This document shows positions 27,740 to 33,091 of a stretch of DNA of 64,000 nucleotides, one piece after another. Numbering within the stretch: position 1 is the first letter of the stretch; each line of letters begins with the position of its first letter. The notes under the pieces were generated by a model. It made no database searches and was not told the origin of the DNA. It saw only the letters and a program-made list of their open reading frames with translations. The stretch is from Amphritea japonica ATCC BAA-1530 (GTDB lineage Bacteria > Pseudomonadota > Gammaproteobacteria > Pseudomonadales > Balneatricaceae), in assembly GCF_016592435.1 (NCBI RefSeq), contig NZ_AP014545.1, positions 1,930,693-1,994,692 on the forward strand, in the 5' to 3' direction. A program made the position numbers and the translations under genes.

Positions 27740-27778
27740 CTCTGCTTTTCTAGATTGTTAAAAGCGGCTTAAGCAGAG
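27740..27778. repeat. Inverted repeat at the left edge of cassette cluster 2, possible attC remnant
   Basis: CTCTGCTT (27740-27747) pairs with AAGCAGAG (27771-27778). GTTAAAA inside it resembles a core site, but no full R''/R' pair is visible, so this may be a broken attC of the lipocalin-like cassette or an unrelated terminator-like structure. Confidence 0.35.
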
Positions 27779-27785
27779 ACAGTAT

Positions 27786-28190
27786 TTATGAGAACCGTTT
27801 CCAGATAAGCTTTGTTTCATAAACATTCCCTGAGGGGGATGTTTCAGGTGCTGTAGAAAGTTCGAGTTCATTTTCATTGATGAATCGAATACTGCGAACA
27901 AAAGTCGTCCCTATCTTTGACGGCGCAGAACAAAATTCAACAAAGTGATGTATTTCATCCCCCTTTACTTCCCATTGGCCAGCATAGGAAAAGAACAAGT
28001 CGGCTTGTTTTGATGCGTTTACACCCTCTTTTTTCCAGCATGGGTCCATTAGAAATGCAGACATACGCCCATCATTCGTATATTGAATCTGGCCTGACGG
28101 CGGATCGCCAAATGTTTTAGATGCGATACCGTTCCGAGATTGAACCGAAGAAAACAGTGACCACGCACCGACTAATTTATTTTCATTCAT
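27786..28190 (-). CDS. Lipocalin-like domain protein (cassette-cluster gene)
   Basis: The 134-residue protein opens NKLVGAWSLFSSV, then GQIQYTNDGRMSAFLMDP, FSYAGQWEVKGDEIHHFVE and a C-terminal KLIWKR, the pattern of Lipocalin_5 domains found in other cassettes and in secondary metabolism. No signal peptide. A TTG four codons upstream is possible, but the ATG at 28190 is preferred. The next attC (28238-28327) lies just upstream, so this is the last cassette of cluster 2, though its own attC is not clear. Ligand unknown. Confidence 0.75.
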   Translation of the reverse strand: MNENKLVGAWSLFSSVQSRNGIASKTFGDPPSGQIQYTNDGRMSAFLMDPCWKKEGVNASKQADLFFSYAGQWEVKGDEIHHFVEFCSAPSKIGTTFVRSIRFINENELELSTAPETSPSGNVYETKLIWKRFS

Positions 28191-28237
28191 AGCTTTACTC
28201 AAACATTTGTTGTTGATTCAAACATAAGGGGCAAGAC

Positions 28238-28327
28238 TTATAACGCCGAGTTAACGGGCTGGAAAACCGCGCAGCGGTTTGGAAGTCCAAGCCTGCTTGC
28301 TGGCTGAAGTTGAACGCCTTGTTATGA
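28238..28327 (-). repeat. attC site of the 28346-28804 cassette
   Basis: On the minus strand it runs from R'' TCATAAC to R' GTTATAA (28238-28244 on plus as TTATAAC), 90 bases. By eye about 75 of its 90 positions match the attC at 29681-29770, without gaps. Confidence 0.88.
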
Positions 28328-28345
28328 GCGTGTTCAAACACCTTG

Positions 28346-28804
28346 CTACTCTTTAAATTTCTTAATTAGAAGTTCGACTGGCATATTGCCCACTGCTGGA
28401 ATTATTTCATTATAAGCATGCCATGTTGTAGTTGGAGAGTCTGTATCACTCATAAACAGTAATATTGATGCAGACCGGTTCTCATCATTGCTCAGAGGGT
28501 AATAGTTCGCTTTAGGATAAAGTTGGCCGACTTTGAGGTCGGTGGAGGCGCTTGAAGGCTTAGTGTAGATATTAGAAATTGATGCCAATCTAACATTATC
28601 TTCACCCTCAGAGAATCTAACTACGATGATTGCAGATGAGGCCTTTATTTTTCCTTCTTCGGTAAGGCTATTCCATATTTCAAGTTTTTTATTTATATCG
28701 GCAAGGTCATTACTGAAATAGTTTAAACCAACATATCCCGCAATGAATATTGCTGTAATAAAGCCTATCCCAAAGATAAGCCCTTTCAGGAGAGTCTTAA
28801 TCAT
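28346..28804 (-). CDS. Membrane-anchored cassette protein of unknown function
   Basis: The 152-residue protein has one hydrophobic segment near residues 8-28 (IFGIGFITAIFIAGYVGL) and a soluble remainder, probably periplasmic. The soluble part holds a strand-rich section (SAIIVVRFSE, ASILLFMSD). I recognise no family. GAGGTAAAT stands before the ATG at 28804. It is bounded by attC sites on both sides, so it is a complete cassette. No function is inferred. Confidence 0.6.
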   Translation of the reverse strand: MIKTLLKGLIFGIGFITAIFIAGYVGLNYFSNDLADINKKLEIWNSLTEEGKIKASSAIIVVRFSEGEDNVRLASISNIYTKPSSASTDLKVGQLYPKANYYPLSNDENRSASILLFMSDTDSPTTTWHAYNEIIPAVGNMPVELLIKKFKE

Positions 28805-28819
28805 TATTTACCTCGAAGC

Positions 28820-28881
28820 TCATAACGCCTAGCCTAGTGGTGAGGAGCGCAGCGACGATCCACTACAGCGACTTGTTAAAT
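28820..28881 (-). repeat. attC site of the 28891-29190 cassette
   Basis: On the minus strand, R'' ATTTAAC (28875-28881) to R' GTTATGA (28820-28826), 62 bases, with GCAGCGA-type inner arms. Confidence 0.82.
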
Positions 28882-28890
28882 GTTTGCCTG

Positions 28891-29190
28891 CTAATTGCCA
28901 CATAGAGATTGGCTTATCTTTTTAGTGGCGGCCTCAATTTCTTTATCGAAAATAGTACTACTTGAACCACTGAATGGAAAAGCCAAGATATACGACTTTT
29001 CTTTGGTTAATCCATCGATCGAAGTGAATGCCTCAACCGTTGCGTACTTTCCATGCCAAGAATAAGTTGAAGCCACAGGAGTAATACAGTCACCTCGTTG
29101 GTATTTAGGCGAGCTATCTTTTGCCCACGTAACTACCGATAGCTGGAGCAATATCCCTATGATTAGCAATTTACTCACCGAACTCTCCAT
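28891..29190 (-). CDS. Small exported cassette protein
   Basis: The 99-residue protein begins with a typical signal peptide (MESSVSKLLIIGILLQLSVV, then TWAK, cleavage probably after Ala23), so about 76 residues reach the periplasm. The mature part has two cysteines, YQRGDC and SLCGN, that could form a disulfide. No family recognised. It is bounded by attC sites at 28820-28881 and 29194-29266. Confidence 0.6.
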   Translation of the reverse strand: MESSVSKLLIIGILLQLSVVTWAKDSSPKYQRGDCITPVASTYSWHGKYATVEAFTSIDGLTKEKSYILAFPFSGSSSTIFDKEIEAATKKISQSLCGN

Positions 29191-29193
29191 GAC

Positions 29194-29266
29194 ATTTAAC
29201 GCCCAAAGCAGCGGCGCGCGTTAGCGCGTCCAGCCCAAAGGGCGATGCTGCCTTTGCTTGTTAAGC
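29194..29266 (-). repeat. attC site of the 29269-29661 cassette
   Basis: On the minus strand, R'' GCTTAAC (29260-29266) to R' GTTAAAT (29194-29200), 73 bases. It begins right after the stop of that gene. Confidence 0.83.
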
Positions 29267-29268
29267 AT

Positions 29269-29661
29269 TTAGCCGCTGACTGATTTATAAAGTATGTCAC
29301 CATACCCCCAAACAACTGTACCCAAAACGATTAGTACTACATTACTCACGTTTGCAATTTTTTCGACTGGCTCAATATAAGTGTCAGATATTTCCTGTTC
29401 TGCCTCAAGGCGATACGGTGACTGCTTATGGACAATGCTACATTGTTGCACCCACTTGTGATGCCTCTTGATTCTATTTAGAAGCCACAACTCTGAAAGC
29501 GCCGCAGTTATAGCAACAAGGGAGCCGGACCGAGAAAACCAGTTCGTAGTATTAATTAATTCCAGAACATTTAACTGCCAAGATACGACCAGCAGAAAAA
29601 TACAGATACACCATGTAAGTATGCACTTGTTTCTAATTTCTTTGGGAAAAGCTAATTCCAA
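29269..29661 (-). CDS. Small membrane protein (cassette gene)
   Basis: The 130-residue protein has hydrophobic helices at about residues 12-28, 43-60 and 106-124, with a charged loop (NRIKRHHKWVQQ) between. An inner-membrane protein of unknown role; no motif recognised. Bounded by attC sites. AAAAGC-type sequence gives only a weak ribosome site before its ATG. Confidence 0.6.
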   Translation of the reverse strand: MELAFPKEIRNKCILTWCICIFLLVVSWQLNVLELINTTNWFSRSGSLVAITAALSELWLLNRIKRHHKWVQQCSIVHKQSPYRLEAEQEISDTYIEPVEKIANVSNVVLIVLGTVVWGYGDILYKSVSG

Positions 29662-29680
29662 TGCTCAGTGTTCCTTTGAT

Positions 29681-29770
29681 GCTTAACGCCGCGTTAACGG
29701 GACGGAAAACTGCGCAGCAGTTTGGAGTTCCAGGCCAGCTTGCTGGCCGAAGTTGAACGCCTTGTTAGCA
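29681..29770 (-). repeat. attC site of the DUF2199 cassette
   Basis: On the minus strand, R'' TGCTAAC (29764-29770) to R' GTTAAGC (29681-29687), 90 bases; about 83 percent like the attC at 28238. It starts five bases after the stop of the frame-corrected DUF2199 gene. Confidence 0.87.
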
Positions 29771-29775
29771 GTTGG

Positions 29776-30268
29776 TTAGTGCTGCAAAACTTGATGAACG
29801 ATTTCATGAACACGCTCCATTGTAATGCCCGACTGCTGCTCTTTTGATAAAGGGTGGTCAGATGGCTCCAGAGAAACTAGTGGGACTTGCCCAACAGGCT
29901 GAGATTGAACACTGGTTTTCAGTGTGCATAGTTTCTGGGTAGCAGGGGAGATTAGTCATTAACCACCCAAAATATGCTTCGCAGTTTTCCCTTCCTTCTG
30001 ACTCCCAATGCTCGCTCATATGGTCAAAACTCTGCTCGCTTAATGAAACCCAAACCGACCATATAAAGGGTTCATCTGCTCCAGCAACTGGAAGCTCTAT
30101 GTGACCTCGAACAAAAAAGTGCTCACCATCAACGATACACTGATCAGAGTTTTCTTCGACTCGCACCGAAAGCTCTTCAGGGGCAACCATAAGAGTTGCA
30201 GGAGAACCGCTGCCAAAGCACATGGGTACAGGGCCTAGATCGCAGTTACATACTTTACATTTGCTCAT
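29776..30268 (-). pseudogene. DUF2199-family protein gene with a single-base frameshift (cassette gene)
   Basis: As read, translation from 30268 stops at 29858 after 136 residues. The first 115 match DUF2199: CKVCNCDLGPVPMCFGSGSP, EHFFVRGHIELPV, WSVWVSLSEQSF, YFGWLMTNLPCYPET. After ETMH the frame turns to unrelated residues. Shifting by one base near 29921-29927 (an extra T in plus-strand AGTGTGCAT) restores MHLKTSVQSQPVGQVPLV, SLEPSDHPLS and ITMERVHEIV up to a stop at 29776-29778, the normal family C-terminus. That stop lies just before the attC, as for intact cassettes. Either a recent mutation or a sequencing error. Function of DUF2199 unknown; four N-terminal cysteines could bind metal. 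Confidence 0.85.
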
Positions 30269-30278
30269 AATTTAATAC

Positions 30279-30359
30279 TGCTAACGTCGCAATAAAATGC
30301 AAGCGTTAGCGAGTCCAGCCCACGTCTTTTGTGGGCGATTTTTCATTGCCTTGTTATGT
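30279..30359 (-). repeat. attC site of the 30354-30626 cassette
   Basis: On the minus strand, R'' ACATAAC (30353-30359), which contains the stop of the gene, to R' GTTAGCA (30279-30285); 81 bases with a GCCCAC / GTGGGC inner stem. Confidence 0.83.
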
Positions 30360-30626
30360 GTTTTCATTACTGCGTACTTTGTTATAAACCACAGGTACAA
30401 ATAAGGAGGCTATTGATATGATAAAGCCTACACTCATGCCCCATAAACCAACTGGGTGAAACACTCCGAGAGATAATAAAGCGACCCATGAAGCAACCAA
30501 AATAGCCAAAGTGAAAACCGCTATTTTGATCCTGCTACTTTTGTCGCCAGCTCCACCGCGAGACCAGAGCACAAGAATGACTGAGGCTAAAGCACTCAAA
30601 ATAAACAGTGGTATTCCTGCACTCAT
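30354..30626 (-). CDS. Small three-helix membrane protein (cassette gene)
   Basis: The 90-residue protein has hydrophobic helices at about residues 4-21, 34-53 and 60-81, with a basic loop (SRGGAGDKSSRIK) after the first. Inner-membrane; no family recognised. Its stop codon lies in the R'' core of the attC at 30279-30359. Confidence 0.6.
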   Translation of the reverse strand: MSAGIPLFILSALASVILVLWSRGGAGDKSSRIKIAVFTLAILVASWVALLSLGVFHPVGLWGMSVGFIISIASLFVPVVYNKVRSNENT

Positions 30627-30649
30627 AATTATCTACATGACCTCATGAC

Positions 30650-30739
30650 ACATAACGCAAAGCTAAGGGGCAAGCTGCGCAGCAGCTTGTCCCGTGAAGG
30701 CCGTATGCGGCCGGAACGTACTTGAGCAATTTGTTAGGT
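30650..30739 (-). repeat. attC site of the 30742-31083 cassette
   Basis: On the minus strand, R'' ACCTAAC (30733-30739) to R' GTTATGT (30650-30656), 90 bases, with AAGCTGCGCAGCAGCTT as inner hairpin. Confidence 0.85.
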
Positions 30740-30741
30740 GG

Positions 30742-31083
30742 CTATGCATCAGAATCATCACTGAAATCGGCAGAACCGTAAACAATAGGGCGCCCTCTTA
30801 AGGCACTTTGCAGCAAGCACATGTTACAGACTGCGTATAAAAAGCAACCTGCAGAAATAAGTGGCAACAATAAAAACTCAACCCATGAATTTGACGAGAA
30901 AATTGTGTAATGCCATGAAGCAAAGCCGATAAAACATATTAGGGTGGTAACCAAACCATATTCTAAGAAAATGCAAAATAACATGCCAAATATGGATAGA
31001 TAATATGTATCTGAGTCTGCTTCAGCAAAGAGAAAGTATAAAAATGAAGCCAGCCCTAAAATTGATAGCACCACAGCTTTCAT
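30742..31083 (-). CDS. Small three-helix membrane protein (cassette gene)
   Basis: The 113-residue protein has hydrophobic helices at about residues 3-20, 27-54 and 68-92 and ends in an acidic tail (SADFSDDSDA). Inner-membrane; no family recognised. Bounded by attC sites at 30650-30739 and 31092-31158. Confidence 0.6.
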   Translation of the reverse strand: MKAVVLSILGLASFLYFLFAEADSDTYYLSIFGMLFCIFLEYGLVTTLICFIGFASWHYTIFSSNSWVEFLLLPLISAGCFLYAVCNMCLLQSALRGRPIVYGSADFSDDSDA

Positions 31084-31091
31084 ATACAGAC

Positions 31092-31158
31092 ACCTAACGC
31101 CTCAATAAATGGCGCGCAAAGCGCGTCCAAGCGAAGCGATTTAATTGACTTGTTATAT
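31092..31158 (-). repeat. attC site of the lipoprotein cassette
   Basis: On the minus strand, R'' ATATAAC (31152-31158) overlaps the stop of the lipoprotein gene, and R' is GTTAGGT (31092-31098); 67 bases, with a GCGCGC-type inner stem. Confidence 0.84.
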
Positions 31159-31601
31159 TAAGACCGTTCATCAAACATTGTCTTAGTAACTGGTCTAAGA
31201 GAAGAGCTATCTGACATGACAAAAGCTACGCCAGTATGGTACATACTCGTTAAATTCTTAGAGTATCTGAAGTAGTAAGTTTTACCTGACTCGAACTCCC
31301 CTTGTAAATTTCCGCTCTCACGGCCAGGTGCAAATACCACGGATTCTCTTGAAGTAAGGGTGTGACTCCCAGGCTCGACAATGAATCGTACAAACTGCCC
31401 TGTACCGAGTTTGTCGACCAACTTACCATCTACGAAGAAAAAAGGTTTTTCAGGGTTCATAGAATGATAAGCAACATCTGTTCGATATATATAAACAACA
31501 GATGCGTTGCTTTCATTTAACGTCGATGAAGGAACATATGGACTTGTTGATGCGCAACCAGATAATAAAAGAATAATTAATGTAGAGATTAGTAATTTCA
31601 T
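31158..31601 (-). CDS. Lipoprotein, DUF2846-like (cassette gene)
   Basis: The 147-residue protein starts with a lipoprotein signal (MKLLISTLIILLLSGC, lipid-bearing Cys16). The mature part has ASVVYIYR, FFVDGKLVDKLGTGQFVRF and SGKTYYFRY, the pattern of DUF2846 proteins, which look like a beta-sandwich. The second mature residue is Ala, so it probably goes to the outer membrane. AAGGAG just before the ATG at 31601 decides the start. First gene of cluster 2. Function unknown. Confidence 0.78.
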   Translation of the reverse strand: MKLLISTLIILLLSGCASTSPYVPSSTLNESNASVVYIYRTDVAYHSMNPEKPFFFVDGKLVDKLGTGQFVRFIVEPGSHTLTSRESVVFAPGRESGNLQGEFESGKTYYFRYSKNLTSMYHTGVAFVMSDSSSLRPVTKTMFDERS

Positions 31602-31618
31602 TTCCACTCCTTGGTAAT

Positions 31619-32078
31619 ATAACATTTTAATACTACGCCGGCGCATATGCATGCCGAGCTAAAGTCACAAAAGGAATGATAACTATCAGATCTTAGAGAG
31701 GAAATTATGAACATTGCGATCTCCTTTAAGACAAAAACGAGAATGCGCATATGCATTCTTTACCCGGCATGCTATCTCACCAGCGTTTTTTACCTATCCC
31801 TTTGTATTTCTATCGTTTTGCAAAACTTACTCAGCAGCAAAACGAGCCTTTATCTAACGATAAAACGAGCATAACTGCTGGAAGAGACAAAATATACTGT
31901 AAATACAAACAGTTTTCTTTCAGCGTACTTAACTTAAACGGTTGCTGATAAAGCGATTAAAACGGCTCCTTCAAGCCACCAGCAAGTCACGCTTTTTTGT
32001 GACGTTCGAGCAACGATCAATAGCCTTTAAAGACTAAAGGGATCATAGCCCTTTAATTACTCACCCCTTTGCAAAGAT
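31619..32078. other. Region between cassette cluster 2 and the DTW gene
   Basis: No integrase lies here. Similar sequences CGCATATGCATGCC (near 31644) and GCGCATATGCATTC (near 31748) recur about 100 bases apart, each followed by a CCGGCATGC or CCGAGC match. A 55-codon frame at 31707-31874 is listed separately. A small hairpin, TAAAGGG / CCCTTTA, lies near 32036-32056. No attC was found after the DTW gene. Confidence 0.4.
31707..31874 (+). CDS. Possible 55-residue membrane peptide
   Basis: ATG at 31707 follows AGAGAGGAAATT, a good ribosome site. The frame gives a basic start (MNIAISFKTKTRMR) and a hydrophobic stretch (YLTSVFYLSLCISIVL), then stops at 31874. No family recognised and codon use is not persuasive, so it may be chance. 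Confidence 0.25.
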   Translation: MNIAISFKTKTRMRICILYPACYLTSVFYLSLCISIVLQNLLSSKTSLYLTIKRA

Positions 32079-32549
32079 TTATTTACTTGTATCAGCGACA
32101 AACTCTATCAGCTTTAACTGTAATTCATCCGCCGTCTCTGCAAAGCCCTTTGCTTTATGCAGCTCGATAACACTTTCAGCCGTACATAAACAATTAGGGC
32201 GTTGGTTACGTCTTAGCTTATATATTGATTCAATGGATGTTTCGATTTTTACTTTAGGAAGGTCTTTAAGATACGGACTTTTATTGTATATTTTTTGTGC
32301 TTCTTGCCACGTACCGTCTATGACAATATAACTTTCAAAATCACATTCCGCAGAGACGGCTTTGCTATCATCAGTTGGATAAAGCAATGCAACTTTACCT
32401 TTTTCTATTGCTTCCATTATTCCAGAATCTGGATTTTTCCTTTCCCAGATAACAACGCTTGCGTTTTCTCCCAGCACGTCAGCAACCAAAGATCCTGTAT
32501 TGGTCTTTTTAGACACCTCTCGCTGGTGAGTTAAGAGAACTATATTCAT
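32079..32549 (-). CDS. DTW-domain protein, likely tRNA-uridine aminocarboxypropyltransferase-like
   Basis: DTW proteins transfer an aminocarboxypropyl group from S-adenosylmethionine to a tRNA uridine. The signature appears as VIDGTWQEAQKIYNKSPYLKDLP (shown only in part here) followed by YKLRRNQRPNCLCTAESV, near residues 75-125. At 156 residues it is much shorter than E. coli TapT (about 230), because the N-terminal cysteine-rich segment is missing. A cassette-like half-site (ATTTAAC at 32581, reverse GTTAAAT) lies right upstream, so the gene may be a stray cassette; no attC follows its stop. Confidence 0.82.
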   Translation of the reverse strand: MNIVLLTHQREVSKKTNTGSLVADVLGENASVVIWERKNPDSGIMEAIEKGKVALLYPTDDSKAVSAECDFESYIVIDGTWQEAQKIYNKSPYLKDLPKVKIETSIESIYKLRRNQRPNCLCTAESVIELHKAKGFAETADELQLKLIEFVADTSK

Positions 32550-33091
32550 ATATTTAGGGGGAATTACCTTCCAATTATTGATTTAACGCCGTAAATCACG
32601 GCGAAGAGCACACAGTGCCACAATCCGCGGCTTTGCCTTTTTTAGCTATGCCTCAAACTGTTTAATGATTGAGTTACATTTGAATAATACAAATTCGGCT
32701 GCAGCTTTGTCGATTTCTTCACCGTGAGGCCTGTTTTCTGGCCTCTTATCCACCCTAGCCTACGGACAAATGCTTTTTCGAACAACGAGCTACGACTTTT
32801 AATCTTTCTCTAGCAAGTGGCGAAGCCACGCCTGACCACTCGCAACTTACGCGTAAACCCCACTCGCTGACGGTACTTGATAATTATCATTGTTTTAATT
32901 GTGGGTATAATGAATACTCGCTTTTTGACTCATTTGACCTGTCAGTATCAGTGTACAGAATCCGACAACAGTAGAGCTGTGAAACATCCTTCACCCTCTT
33001 GCGCTCAGGCCTTAGCCGCCGGTCATTCGAGAAAAAGCACGGAAGTAGATGATCATTTGTTAGAGTACGGAATTCTAAGGATAACAGCGGT
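32550..33091. other. Region upstream of the EAL/GGDEF gene
   Basis: Holds a half attC-like site (GGCGTTAAAT on the minus strand, 32581-32590) beside a GCCGT-AAATC-ACGGC hairpin, then repeat copy 3 at 32807-32855. TGATAATTATCA at 32878-32889 is a perfect 12-base palindrome resembling iron-regulator half-sites; TATAAT at 32906-32911 could be a -10 box. No gene is supported here. Confidence 0.45.
32807..32855. repeat. Dispersed palindromic repeat, copy 3
   Basis: TTCTCTAGCAAG followed by the hairpin GTGGC-GAA-GCCAC shares the CTAGCAAG start and stem position with copy 1, but the second half has diverged. It lies on the right edge of cassette cluster 2. Confidence 0.55.

Larger units (their letters stand above)
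28238..31618 (-). mobile_element. Integron-type cassette cluster 2, minus strand, no integrase (CALIN-like)
   Basis: Seven genes read leftward, each followed by an attC-like site: 28238-28327, 28820-28881, 29194-29266, 29681-29770, 30279-30359, 30650-30739 and 31092-31158. Each site starts with the R'' core next to a stop codon and ends GGCGTTRRRY or similar before the next gene. Most products are small membrane or exported proteins. GTTATAT (minus strand; 31612-31618) may mark the upstream edge. The lipocalin-like gene at the left end is probably part of the same array. No integrase is seen, and the cluster points the opposite way from cluster 1. Confidence 0.88.

Noticed and set aside
32878-32889. 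TGATAATTATCA as a firm Fur box
   Set aside because: It is a perfect palindrome but covers only part of the 19-base Fur consensus, and the downstream gene has no iron link, so it is only noted.
32950-33090. A c-di-GMP riboswitch before the EAL gene
   Set aside because: The conserved core of neither known c-di-GMP riboswitch class is visible, so the region is left as plain leader.
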